Shown here one piece after another: positions 27,336 through 37,274 of a DNA stretch of 64,000 bases; the stretch's first letter is position 1, and each line of letters opens with the position of its first letter. The notes below the pieces were generated by a model. That model did not search any database, was not told the origin of the DNA, and saw only the letters and a list, made by a program, of their open reading frames with translations. A program made the position numbers and the translations under genes. Source of the stretch: Streptomyces sp. NBC_01497 (GTDB taxonomy: Bacteria > Actinomycetota > Actinomycetes > Streptomycetales > Streptomycetaceae); assembly GCF_036250695.1 (NCBI RefSeq), contig NZ_CP109427.1:7936001-8000000 (forward strand), read 5' to 3'.

Positions 27336-28226
27336 TCAAGACGAGGGCAACGTGCGGAAGAATTCAAGGTAAGCCGCCGCGGTCTCCGCCGGAGCCTCCT
27401 CGGCCACCTGGTGCCCCGTGGCCAGCACGATACCCCGGACGTCCCGTGCCACCTCGCGCATCTGACGCTCGGTGTCCGCTCCTATGGCGAACTGCCCGCC
27501 CACTGCGAGAACCGGAATGTCCAGAGGAGTCCGCGCTGCAAGGTGATTGCTGTCAGCATCATCGAGGCTTGCCCGGTATATCGACAGCATGGCCCGGAGG
27601 CTGCCCGGGGACGAGTAACAGCGCACGTATTCGTCGAGTGCCTCCGCAGTCAGGGCATCGACGTTGTATGCCTCGTTCTTGAGCCACCAGGTGATGAACT
27701 CGCGCTCATGTCCGGATATGAGAAGCTCGGGAACGTCGGGCTTGAAGAAGAATCCTAGATGAAACACGAATGACCCCTGAGACACGTTCGACCGGGTGAG
27801 GTGCGTAGTGTCCTCCCAGCCGAAACCGGCGAGCAGCGCCTCCTGGTAGACGAGTTGCCGTACTCGGTCGGGGTACCGCGCCGCAAGTTGGTAAGCCGTC
27901 GCAGCTCCCCAGTCCTCACCGACGACACGGTATTCACGGTGTCCCAGCGAATCCATCAACTGTGCGATGTCCTCGCTCAAGGTGACGGTGTCGTAGCCTT
28001 CCTCCGCTGAAAATGAGTCGCCCAGCCCCCGCAGATCCGGGACCACGACGGTATAATTCGGGGTGAGCAGCGGAACGATGTGGCGCCAGTGGTAGCCGGT
28101 CTTGGGAACGCCGTGCAGCAGAACCACGGGCTCACCTGATCCGCCCATGCGGTAGTGCAGTCGCGTTCCGTTGACGGCGGCCCGAGCAGACCGCAAAGGA
28201 TTTCCTTGGTGGTCAAAGATGAGCAT
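27336..28226 (-). CDS. Alpha/beta hydrolase with Asp nucleophile (epoxide hydrolase-like)
   Basis: A 296-residue alpha/beta-fold hydrolase. HGVPKTGYHWRH (about 38-49) gives the oxyanion-hole HGxP; PDLRGLGDS follows; the nucleophile elbow is VVGEDWGAATA with Asp at about residue 105 in place of Ser; the catalytic His is in TGHQVAEEAP near the C-terminus. An Asp nucleophile points to epoxide hydrolase or haloalkane dehalogenase chemistry rather than an esterase. ATG 28226 follows AAGGAG. It is divergent from an HxlR regulator less than 100 bases away, its likely controller. Confidence 0.88.
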   Translation of the reverse strand: MLIFDHQGNPLRSARAAVNGTRLHYRMGGSGEPVVLLHGVPKTGYHWRHIVPLLTPNYTVVVPDLRGLGDSFSAEEGYDTVTLSEDIAQLMDSLGHREYRVVGEDWGAATAYQLAARYPDRVRQLVYQEALLAGFGWEDTTHLTRSNVSQGSFVFHLGFFFKPDVPELLISGHEREFITWWLKNEAYNVDALTAEALDEYVRCYSSPGSLRAMLSIYRASLDDADSNHLAARTPLDIPVLAVGGQFAIGADTERQMREVARDVRGIVLATGHQVAEEAPAETAAAYLEFFRTLPSS

Positions 28227-28324
28227 GTGACTCCTTACGCCGTTTTCGTGCGCTACTCCGTCACCGTAGCCGAGCAGTGAATACCCGGAAAGAACGCACC
28301 CCAAGGATAGGAAGGAACCCGGAG

Positions 28325-28756
28325 GTGACCGACGAGGTCAGAATTGCGCACGAACCTCACGATGTGATGCACACCATGGTGCATATCAACTCTCTCGCAC
28401 AGGAGATCTTCACGCATATCGCGAACAAGTGGGCACTTCTCATCGTCAATGCCCTGGGTGACGGCACCCTGCGTTTCACGCACCTGCACACAGCGGTCCA
28501 GGGCATCAGCCACAAGATGCTCGCGCAGACACGGCGCACGCTGGAACGGGACGGAGTCGTCGACCGCCGCGTGTACGCGACCGTGCCACCACGGGTCGAG
28601 TACAGCCTCACGGAGGCCGGGCGCGGCCTCAGGGACACGGTCAATGAGATGTGCACATGGACCAGGCAGCACGCCCGACACATCGAGGCTGCCAGAAGGC
28701 ACTTCGACGGTCAGCAGGGCCCTGGGGCCGTTGTCGTACGACGGCCCGAGCGCTGA
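28325..28756 (+). CDS. HxlR-family transcriptional regulator
   Basis: A winged-helix HxlR regulator of about 143 residues. IFTHIANKWALLIVNALGDGTLRFTHLHTAVQGISHKMLAQTRRTLERDGVVDRRVYATVPPRVEYSLTEAG is the complete domain (about residues 28-100). GTG 28325 is chosen because AGGAAGGA lies about 9 bases upstream; GTG 28277 would add 16 residues. It is divergent from the alpha/beta hydrolase. There is no conserved N-terminal Cys, so it is unlikely to be a thiol sensor of the HypR/QorR type. Confidence 0.9.
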   Translation: MTDEVRIAHEPHDVMHTMVHINSLAQEIFTHIANKWALLIVNALGDGTLRFTHLHTAVQGISHKMLAQTRRTLERDGVVDRRVYATVPPRVEYSLTEAGRGLRDTVNEMCTWTRQHARHIEAARRHFDGQQGPGAVVVRRPER

Positions 28757-28901
28757 CTCAATTGTCGCGGATCGTGCCGACGGTCGCGTGCCGCTCAACA
28801 GACGGTCCGCAGCGGCGCTTCCTGGAGCGCGGCACGGACAGTCTGTCACCGTCCGCCGGAGCAACTGTGCCGTCGGGCAGGGTCTCAGCGCGGTCCGACT
28901 G

Positions 28902-29100
28902 TCAGGCGTCCCCCTCCGTGGAGCGCCCCTGGGCACGGTGGTAATGGCGCTGTGCCTTGGAGCGGGCGCCGCAGGTTTCCATCGAATGCCAGCGGCGGGT
29001 GCCGTTTCTGGACGTGTCAAGGAAGAACAGAACGCAGTCGGGGTGAGCACACTGCCGCACCCGGTCCGCCTGCCCGTCGATCAGCTCCACGTACTGGGCG
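28902..29100 (-). pseudogene. CGNR zinc-finger regulator truncated by IS
   Basis: The minus strand reads QYVELIDGQADRVRQCAHPDC, VLFFLDTSRNGTRRWHSMETCGARSKAQRHY, the C-terminal zinc finger of a CGNR protein (CGN replaced by CGA). Homology runs right up to 29100, where the insertion sequence begins, and the N-terminal part is absent on the far side of the element. About 65 C-terminal residues remain of an expected 180-200. Confidence 0.8.
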
Positions 29101-29127
29101 GGCTCTGTTCCGTAGTCGGTGGTGACG
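29101..29127 (+). repeat. IS left inverted repeat
   Basis: Left end of the ISL3 element, facing inward, abutting the truncated CGNR gene. Confidence 0.9.
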
Positions 29128-29135
29128 TTGCGTGC

Positions 29136-30653
29136 CTATGCGCTGAGCAAGATGCGGTGGCGGAGGAGTTCGAATCCGGCACGGCCGTGCATCTGCCGCA
29201 TGATCCGCTTGGTGTGGGTGTTGACGCCCTCGGTCCGGCCGTTGTGGTGGGGCAGGGTGAGGCCGGCGTTCACGGCGGCGCGGTCGAGTTCGAGGCCGTT
29301 GCAGAAGCTGTGCAGGTGGGGCAGGTCGACGGTGCGGACGGTGGTGATCCACTGGGTGAGCTTGTTGTCGTTGGCCTGGGCCGGGGTCAGGAGAGCGGCG
29401 AACTCGCCGGTGAGTCGGGCGAGCGCGGTCATCTCCGGGCAGGCAGCGGTGAGGAGTCCGAGCAGGTCGGTGTCCTTGGTCGACAGGTGCTCGGGGTGGG
29501 TGAGCAGAAGCCGGGCGACGCGGCGTGGGGTTGTCACGGGGCGGTCGCCTTCGGCGCGGCCCTGGTTGAGGTAGCGGACCAGCAGGTTGGCACTGCCGGT
29601 GTAGCCCAGTTCCCGGATCTCGTGGAGGAGGTGGGTGACGGGGACGGTCGGGTCTTCCGCCCGTCGTTGACGCAGGTGGTCGCGGTAGGGATCAACGAGG
29701 GTAGGCCGGTAGCGTGGGGCGATGCGATCGGCGGACGGTTCAGGGATGCGGGCGTAGCGCTTGACGGTGTTCAGGGCGAGGTTCAGTCTGCGGGCGCATT
29801 CGAGCAGGCCGACGCCGGAGTCGAGGAGGGCGTGGACTGTGTGCCAGCGCTCGCGGGTGGTCTGCTCGCGTACCCCGCCGGGCCGGGGCGGATTGACGGT
29901 GGCCCAGCAAGGGGCGTGGGCGCGGACTTCGGCCAGAATCTTGTCGCACAGGTTGCGCCACAGGTGCCAGCGGTCGCTGACCTGCACCGCGTCGGGCAGT
30001 GCCCGGCGGATCGCCTCGGCGTAGGTGGCCGAGCCGTCCCGGCACACGACCTCCACCTCCTTCTTCCCGCGCAGCCATGCCTCCAAGGTGGCGGCCTCGC
30101 GGTCGGGCAGGACGTCGACGCGTTCCCCGGTCTCGGCGTCGATGATGATCGTGGCGTAGCGGTGGCGGCGGCGCAGGGCGAAGTCGTCGACCCCGATCAC
30201 CCTCGGGATCCGCACCGTCGGTGGGGGGATGCGCCGCAGCAGGCGCAGGGCGGTGGCGTAGGAGAGGGGCGTGGCCAGGAACCGGGCGAGACGGGAGGCC
30301 GCCCGGCCGCATAACTCCTTGACTACCTTAGAGACTTGGCTGGTCAGACGCATGGTGCGACGTTGAAGGCGCTCGATCAGCCCAGGGACTTGCTCGCGGA
30401 AGGTCTGCCGCCGGCAGCCCAGGACCGGGCAGACCAGGCGTCGCACCCGGACGCTGGCCACGACCTGCCGACCGTCCACCGGCACATCCGCCACCGTCCG
30501 GACGTGATACCCGTGCACCTTCCCCGTCGGCACCCCGCACACGGGGCAGGGCACCGGAACATCCCGGGTCCGGGCGATGACCCGGATCACCTCGCCGTCA
30601 TCTGCCACGTCTTCGATGACCAGTGCCGAGAGCCCTGAAAACACCATTGCCAC
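29136..30653 (-). CDS. tnpA: ISL3-family transposase
   Basis: A 505-residue transposase. The N-terminal zinc-binding part has CPVCGVPTGKVHGYHVRTV and RRLVCPVLGCRRQTF (two CxxC/CxxxxC pairs). The catalytic acids of the DDE domain are probably in IGVDDFALRRRHRYATI, VQVSDRWHLWRNL and NGRTEGVNTHTKRIMRQMHG, all family hallmarks. An ARRLNLALNTVKRYAR helix-turn-helix lies in between. It catalyses cut-and-paste movement at the terminal repeats. GTG 30653 is the outermost start and ATG 30647 is close by; neither has a good ribosome site. No frameshift is present. Confidence 0.95.
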   Translation of the reverse strand: MAMVFSGLSALVIEDVADDGEVIRVIARTRDVPVPCPVCGVPTGKVHGYHVRTVADVPVDGRQVVASVRVRRLVCPVLGCRRQTFREQVPGLIERLQRRTMRLTSQVSKVVKELCGRAASRLARFLATPLSYATALRLLRRIPPPTVRIPRVIGVDDFALRRRHRYATIIIDAETGERVDVLPDREAATLEAWLRGKKEVEVVCRDGSATYAEAIRRALPDAVQVSDRWHLWRNLCDKILAEVRAHAPCWATVNPPRPGGVREQTTRERWHTVHALLDSGVGLLECARRLNLALNTVKRYARIPEPSADRIAPRYRPTLVDPYRDHLRQRRAEDPTVPVTHLLHEIRELGYTGSANLLVRYLNQGRAEGDRPVTTPRRVARLLLTHPEHLSTKDTDLLGLLTAACPEMTALARLTGEFAALLTPAQANDNKLTQWITTVRTVDLPHLHSFCNGLELDRAAVNAGLTLPHHNGRTEGVNTHTKRIMRQMHGRAGFELLRHRILLSA

Positions 30654-30701
30654 AAGGGAGTTGACATCGCGGATACCAGGTCAACGACACCTGTCACCTG
30701 C

Positions 30702-30728
30702 CGTTACCACCGACTACGGAACAGAGCC
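30702..30728 (-). repeat. IS right inverted repeat
   Basis: Right end of the ISL3 element. It is identical to the left end for the first 23 bases, then one mismatch, then three matches. Confidence 0.9.
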
Positions 30729-30845
30729 GCTCGTTTGACAGACCCCGACGTACCGCCGGGGCTCCGCGAGCCGCGCTGAAGGAGTACACGCTGGCGCCGC
30801 GCAGCTCGGAGTGCTGGAGTGAGCGGCCTGCGTGATCCTGGAGGG

Positions 30846-31052
30846 ATGGCTCCGATTGTCGTGCATCCGCCCTCATCCACCGGGGGCCTGCGTGTCACTG
30901 CCCGCGGGGAGGTTCTCGGCCTCGCGCACAGTGATGTCGACCTGTTGGTGTTTCTGGAGGGCGCTGGGCTGCCGGACGCTGAGGAGCTGCTGGACGACCC
31001 GGAGTGGGTGGAGTGGCGCACACCACGGCGTGGTCGCCGTGCTCGCCGATGA
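30846..31052 (+). CDS. Small actinobacterial protein, 3' end replaced
   Basis: A short protein starting MAPIVVHPPSSTGGLRVT, then ARGEVLGLAHSDVDLLVFLEGAGL, DAEELLDDPEWVEWR. I recognise this as a small conserved streptomycete protein of about 65-70 residues with no known function. After VEWR (about 31014) the reading runs into the antisense of a lactate/malate dehydrogenase gene, giving a foreign Arg-rich tail to 31052. Only the last dozen or so native residues seem lost, so it may remain functional. ATG 30846 follows GGAGGG. Confidence 0.6.
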   Translation: MAPIVVHPPSSTGGLRVTARGEVLGLAHSDVDLLVFLEGAGLPDAEELLDDPEWVEWRTPRRGRRARR

Positions 31053-31562
31053 CGTGCCCTTCCACGGTGTGCAGCGGCATACCGAGGTGGGTGGCAAGCG
31101 CGAGGCGGTAGCGGGCGCTGTCGAGGTTCGAGCCGATTCTGAACAAGCGCCGGCATCCTGATGTCTCGGCGAACAGGCGGGTCATGAGGTCGACTGGGTT
31201 GGTGACCACGAGGACGACACCGTCGAAACCGTGCAGCACGGTGGCGAGTTCGCGGATCACGTGGGCGTTCGCGACGGCCCAGCCCTGGCGCACGTCGTGG
31301 GTGTTGTGGTTCACGAAGTCTGCCCGGGCCGCGATGACCACGGCGTCGCAGCCCTGCAGCTCCTCGACGGGCACGGCTTGCGGCGCGGCAGGATGGCGCA
31401 GGGCGGAGCGCATGTCGTCGAGGTCCGCGGCGAGCGCGCCGGCCTGCGTGATGGTGCGGGAGGCTACAAGGAGCCGCCCGTCCAGGCCGCCGCTGATCAG
31501 CACGGTGCACACGGCCTGGCCGACCGCCCCGGCGCCGACAACGCCGATGGGCCGGGGGTCAC
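31015..31562 (-). pseudogene. L-lactate/malate dehydrogenase, truncated and frameshifted
   Basis: The minus frame reads PRPIGVVGAGAVGQAVCTVL (NAD-binding GxGxxG), LQGCDAVVIAARADF, VLVVTNPVDLMTRLF and VEGHVIGEHGDHAVVCA with the catalytic His region GEHGD. Homology ends at about 31015, roughly 130 residues short, where an unrelated gene begins. A likely GTG start at 31562 (overlapping the stop of the upstream gene) is out of frame by one missing C. An intact enzyme would interconvert pyruvate/lactate or oxaloacetate/malate. Both a deletion and a frameshift make it non-functional. Confidence 0.75.
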
Positions 31563-31975
31563 CCGGCCACCGCCGTCGCCGTGACGGACAGCAGCCGCTC
31601 CCACAGCGCGCGCTCCTGCGTCGCCCCCATGAGGTAGGCCGTCGTCCGGTCCAGGAATTCCGCCAAGGCGGGTGCGCGGGCGATGAGGCGCTCGGCGGCG
31701 TCCGGCAGGGGCAGGTCGGCCGGGGCTGAGAGATACGTGCTCAGGATGTTCACCGTGTCCGCGAGCCACAGCACGGCGACCTCCCACAGCCACCCCTCAC
31801 CCGCCGAGGCGTGGGCCACGCCTGCGGCGAAGGCGCCGATCCCCTCCACCAGCTGCCCCGCCGCCTGCCCGCCTGGCCGGGCCGCAGCGGCGAGGAGGAT
31901 GGTCCGGCCGATCAGCTTGGCAGCATCCGCCTGCGGGCCGGCCGCACGTTGGCCATTCGCCGACGGCAGACACAT
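31559..31975 (-). CDS. Unrecognised protein upstream of broken dehydrogenase
   Basis: A 138-residue, Ala/Leu-rich, mostly helical protein (AAKLIGRTILLAAAARPGGQ, WLWEVAVLWLADTVNILSTY, ALAEFLDRTTAYLMGATQER). It has no signal peptide or clear membrane span and no family I can name. Its TGA overlaps the presumed GTG of the dehydrogenase, so the two were probably co-translated; a role linked to that enzyme is only inference. ATG 31975 has a poor ribosome site; TTG 32017 would add 14 residues. Confidence 0.5.
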   Translation of the reverse strand: MCLPSANGQRAAGPQADAAKLIGRTILLAAAARPGGQAAGQLVEGIGAFAAGVAHASAGEGWLWEVAVLWLADTVNILSTYLSAPADLPLPDAAERLIARAPALAEFLDRTTAYLMGATQERALWERLLSVTATAVAG

Positions 31976-32091
31976 TGGACGCCTGAACGGTGTGGCCTCT
32001 CGCGGCAGCGTAAGCAAACCTAGAGCCGTCTACCTGAGCGAAGCGGGGTCTCTACGCACACCTTGGAGGCGCGCAACATAGCCCACGATTT

Positions 32092-32108
32092 CCGGTTAGC
32101 CAAACCGG
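32092..32108 (+). promoter_or_regulatory. Dyad upstream of excisionase
   Basis: CCGGTT-N5-AACCGG, 45 bases before the excisionase start. It may be an operator or an excisionase/integrase arm site. Confidence 0.35.
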
Positions 32109-32152
32109 CAGTAGCCGAGACCGTGGAGGAGTCAGTGCTGGATTGGTGACTC

Positions 32153-32371
32153 ATGAGATGTGATCCACGAACTATGACGCGACCTGCCTCCCTAAAACTC
32201 GCCGAAGTCCTTGCGGAGATTCGAATGAGCGCATCGGCGTTCTACCGTCTCCGTGCCCGCGGCAAGGCGCCTCGAATGATCAAACTCCCGAATGGTGAAC
32301 TGCGCTGCCGTCGAGTGGATCTGGATGCTTGGTGGGCGGCATGCGAAAGGGATACACCTGAATGGCGATGA
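32153..32371 (+). CDS. Excisionase/AlpA-like DNA-binding protein
   Basis: A 72-residue protein with a MerR/AlpA-type winged helix: LAEVLAEIRMSASAFYRLRARGKAPRMIKLPNGELRCRRVDLDAWWAA. This is the standard form of excisionases encoded just before tyrosine integrases on actinomycete integrative elements. It would bend attachment-site DNA and favour excision. Its stop overlaps the integrase ATG (32362). ATG 32174 is an alternative start. Confidence 0.82.
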   Translation: MRCDPRTMTRPASLKLAEVLAEIRMSASAFYRLRARGKAPRMIKLPNGELRCRRVDLDAWWAACERDTPEWR

Positions 32372-33752
32372 GTTATCGGGTTAGATTCTGGGAAATCCGT
32401 GAGCGGTCCGACCGTCGCAAGGGCTACGAGGTTCGATGGACGGTAGCTGGCCGGGAGAAGTCCGAGTCTTTCCTGACGAAGGGGCTGGCGGAGAGCCGAC
32501 GTTCCAAGCTCGTGACGGCCGCACGTGAAGGGGAGCAGTTCGATACAAGGACTGGCCTTCCGGCTTCCGAGGTGCGGGCCTTGAAGCAGCGCACCACGTG
32601 GTACGTGTTGGCGAAGGAGTACATAGACCTGCGCTGGGACCGAACGCCAGGTAACACGCGCCGCACTCTCGCTGATGCCCTCGCGACCATCACCCCTGCC
32701 TTTGTGGGGCCAGCAGTCAGGTCTCAGGCCCCTCCGGGACTGCGGCGCGCGCTGTACTCGTGGGCGTACAACAAGAACGCCTGGAGGAGCGACCCTTGCG
32801 AAGAGTGGCAGCGGGCGCTCGAGTGGCTACAGCGTCACTCACTTCCCGTCAGCGAGTTGGAGGACCCCGACGTCTTGCGGCGAGGGCTCGATGCCCTATG
32901 CCGCAAGATCGACGGTGGGGCGGCTGCCGCGAAAACGACAAAGCGGAAAAAAGCGGCAGTGAATAGGTATTTGGTGTCGCAGTAGAACGCGGATACTTCA
33001 ATCAAAACCCTCTCACGGGACTGCGCTGGACCGCGCCAGAAGTCGCCGACGAAGTCGACCCAGACTGTGTCCCTAACCCCGCGCAGGTCAGGCGTCTGCT
33101 GGACGGTGTTAAGAACCTGCCCGGGCGCGGTCCACACCTGTATGCGTTCTTCGGCTGCATGTATTACGCCGCAATGCGGCCAGCAGAGGTTATCCAATTG
33201 CAAAAGTCGCAGTGCCGGCTGCCAGTTGAAGGATGGGGACTCCTCAATCTCAAGGGAGGAGTCGTGACGGCGGGGAAGGAGTGGTCCGACGACGGTGCTG
33301 TCCACGAGATTCACTCCCTCAAGCGACGCGCGACCAAGGCGACTCGACCAGTCCCCATTCCGCCCGTCCTCGTCCGTATGCTTCGCGAGCACATGGACAC
33401 CTTCGGTGTCGCATCAGACGGGCGCTTGTTCCGTAACGCCAACGGGAACTACATCGATCCCGCTGCTTACGGCATCACCTGGCGACGGGGGCGTGAAGAT
33501 GTGCTCACTCTTGATGAGCGTGCCCTCGAGCTGGCAAAGCGTCCCTACGACCTGCGTCACGCAGGCATCTCGTTCTGGCTCGCCTCGGGTGTTGACCCAG
33601 CTGAGTGTGCTCGCCGGGCCGGTCAAAGTATCCAGGTCCTCTTCCGCTACTACGCCAAGTTCATTGCCGAGGCGCGTGATCACGCCAACGGCCTGATCGA
33701 GGAGTCGATGCGGCGGTGGGAGAGGCCGGGCAGTACAGAGCAGGACGTGTGA
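32362..33752 (+). pseudogene. Tyrosine site-specific integrase, one frameshift
   Basis: The first frame (32362-32985) has the N-terminal arm-binding and core-binding parts, ending AAVNR then an abnormal YLVSQ and stop. Adding one base near 32969 restores AVNRVFGVAVERGYFNQNPL and joins the catalytic half that ends at 33752. That half has the catalytic Arg in YYAAMRPAEV, YDLRHAGISFWLASGVDP (Arg-His box), RAGQSIQVLFRYYAKF with the nucleophilic Tyr; the usual His before it is Gln. The whole would be about 463 residues. It integrates the element by recombination between attP and attB. With the frameshift, excision is unlikely. No cargo genes or tRNA attachment site are recognisable. Confidence 0.82.
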
Positions 33753-33863
33753 GGGGCGTTCTGGCCCGGAAATGCCCCGGAACAGCTGGTCACAGGTGGC
33801 ACAGACGTGGGAGATATCGGGAGTTACCGTATATCTCGCAGCGTGGCTCCACCTGAGACACCC

Positions 33864-33901
33864 AGGGCGCCTGCCAGGTAAAGTGCCTGGTCAGGCGCCC
33901 T
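33864..33901. terminator. Strong bidirectional hairpin
   Basis: AGGGCGCCTGCCAGG, loop TAAAGTG, CCTGGTCAGGCGCCCT: arms of 15 pairs with one bulged T, between the convergent integrase and aldehyde dehydrogenase genes. Suitable for both strands. Confidence 0.8.
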
Positions 33902-33911
33902 CCGTGCACGC

Positions 33912-35435
<1,524 letters not shown>

Positions 35436-35508
35436 CGCTGGGGACCTCCCGGAGTCCGTGCCGCCCGCCGTTGGACGGCACGGAACCGAGGCTAGACACC
35501 GCTACGTT

Positions 35509-35521
35509 GCAACCAGGTTGC
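35509..35521 (-). promoter_or_regulatory. Palindrome upstream of aldehyde dehydrogenase
   Basis: GCAACC-A-GGTTGC, perfect six-base arms, in the gap between choline oxidase and the aldehyde dehydrogenase. A candidate operator; the regulator is unknown. Confidence 0.4.
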
Positions 35522-35544
35522 GAGACGCCTGACGGCCAGGAGGG

Positions 35545-37128
35545 TCACCGGGACGCGAGCTGAGCCGACTTGATCATGTCGGCGCACTTCTCGCCGATCA
35601 TCATCGTGGTGATGCACGGGTTCACGGCGGGCAGGAACGGCATCACCGAGGCGTCCGCCACGCGCAGCCCCGTCACACCCTTCACCCGCAACTGGGGGTC
35701 GAGCGGCGAGTCGACGTCGGACTCCGCGCCCATCCGCACCGTACCCGCGGGGTGGTAGACGGTGTTGTGAGTCTCGCGGATGTACTGGAACAGCTCCTCG
35801 TCGCTCTGCGCCCCGGGGCCGGGGGCCAGTTCGGGACCCGTCCACTCGGCCATCGGGGCCTGCGCCGCGATGGTGCGCGCGAGCCGCAGACCGTACGTCA
35901 TCACACGGATGTCGTGCTCGTCGGTGAAGTAGCGCGGGTCGACCCTCGGCTTGTCCCGGAAGTCCCGTGTGCGCAGCCGCACCGTGCCCTTCGACCGCGA
36001 CCTCGTCACGTTCGGGGTGAGGCAGAACGCGTTGTCGGTGGTGGGGTATCCGCGCCGGTAGGTGTTCATGTCGAACGGCACGGAACCGTAGTGGAACATC
36101 AGATCGGGCCGGTCGAGGCCCTCTTCGGTCTGCGTGAAGATCCCGATCTCCCACCACTGCGTCGAGGAGGTCACCATGGGGCGCTTGGCCTCCCACATGA
36201 TGACGCCCTCCGGGTGGTCCTGCAGGTGCGAGCCGACGCCGGGGGAGTCGACCCGTACCGGGATGCCCGTCTCCCGCAGGTGCTCCGCCGGGCCGATGCC
36301 CGAGAGCATCAGCAGCTTCGGCGCGTCGATCGCGCCACAGGAGACGATCACCTCCCGGCGGGCCAGCACCTTGTCCCGGTGGAGCGTGTCGGGCAGCAGG
36401 AACTCCACGCCGGAGCACCGCTCGCCGTCGAACAGCAACCGCGTCGCCTGGAGTCCGGTGCGGATCTCCAGATTGGCCCGCTTGCCGAGGATCGGGTGCA
36501 GATACGACACGGATGCCGACGAACGCGTACCGTCCTCACGGGCGTTGATCTGGAACCAGTTCGCTCCGTGTGTCACGGTCGTACCGCTGTTGAACGGCGT
36601 GGTGGGGATGCCCGCTTCTGCGCACGCCGAGAGGAGGGCGGCGCCGCACGGGTCGTGCGGCGGCACCGTACGGATGGTGACCGGGCCCGAGCGACCGTGG
36701 TGGTCGCCCGGCGCGTCGTTGGTCTCCAGGCGCTGGTAGAGCGGGAAGCAGTCGGCGGCGCTCCAGCCCGAGCAGCCGAGCGCGCCCCACTCGTCCAGGT
36801 CCTCCGCCGGCGCCCAGAAGGCGATACACGAGTTGTGGGACGAGCAGCCGCCGAGCACCTTCGCCCGTGCGTGCCGCATGAAGCTGTTGCCGAACTGCTG
36901 CGGCTCGATGGGGTAGTCCCAGTCGTAGCCGGACTCCAGCAGGGCCATCCACTTCTCAAGCCGCAGCACGTTCTCGTCGCCGACGTCCGACGGCCCTGCC
37001 TCCACGACGCACACCGTGACGTCGGGGTCCTCACTGAGCCGTGCGGCCACGACGGCACCTGCCGTGCCGCCGCCGACAACGACGTAGTCGTAGACGGGTG
37101 CGGAAGTATCTGCGGACTGAGCGGACAT
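35545..37128 (-). CDS. codA: Choline oxidase (GMC flavoprotein)
   Basis: A 527-residue GMC oxidoreductase closely following Arthrobacter choline oxidase. It has the FAD motif YVVVGGGTAGAVVAARLSED and GYDWDYPIEPQQFGNSFMRH. VLGGCSSHNSCIAFWAP carries the His that holds FAD covalently and the active-site Ser. HPEGVIMWE gives the glutamate, MFHYGSVPFDMNTYRRGYPT a catalytic His, THNTVYHPAGTVRMG the second His, and NPCITTMM the Asn. It oxidises choline to betaine aldehyde and on to glycine betaine, making hydrogen peroxide. ATG 37128 is fixed by GGAGCAG and the family start; the frame continues upstream antisense to nothing real. It is third in a betB-permease-codA order. Confidence 0.93.
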   Translation of the reverse strand: MSAQSADTSAPVYDYVVVGGGTAGAVVAARLSEDPDVTVCVVEAGPSDVGDENVLRLEKWMALLESGYDWDYPIEPQQFGNSFMRHARAKVLGGCSSHNSCIAFWAPAEDLDEWGALGCSGWSAADCFPLYQRLETNDAPGDHHGRSGPVTIRTVPPHDPCGAALLSACAEAGIPTTPFNSGTTVTHGANWFQINAREDGTRSSASVSYLHPILGKRANLEIRTGLQATRLLFDGERCSGVEFLLPDTLHRDKVLARREVIVSCGAIDAPKLLMLSGIGPAEHLRETGIPVRVDSPGVGSHLQDHPEGVIMWEAKRPMVTSSTQWWEIGIFTQTEEGLDRPDLMFHYGSVPFDMNTYRRGYPTTDNAFCLTPNVTRSRSKGTVRLRTRDFRDKPRVDPRYFTDEHDIRVMTYGLRLARTIAAQAPMAEWTGPELAPGPGAQSDEELFQYIRETHNTVYHPAGTVRMGAESDVDSPLDPQLRVKGVTGLRVADASVMPFLPAVNPCITTMMIGEKCADMIKSAQLASR

Positions 37129-37274
37129 CACTGCTCCAGAGTTCAGAGTGTTCAGTGGGAACCGGTGCGGACCTGCGCGGGGAGGGCAGCGTGGAGGCGG
37201 GCACGACCGGTGCGGGGAGGCGGAGTGGGGAGGGGGCGCGCCGCCGGCGGCAGGCGACGGGGCGCGCCGCCGTG

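Larger units (their letters stand above)
29101..30728 (-). mobile_element. ISL3-family insertion sequence
   Basis: A 1628-base element bounded by inverted repeats that begin GGCTCTGTTCCGTAGTCGGT and agree at 26 of 27 positions, enclosing one transposase gene. ISL3 elements normally leave 8-base target duplications. Here the flanks (ACTGGGCG left, GCTCGTTT right) do not match. This implies a deletion or recombination at one side after insertion. Terminal bases and transposase are intact, so it may still be mobile. Confidence 0.9.
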
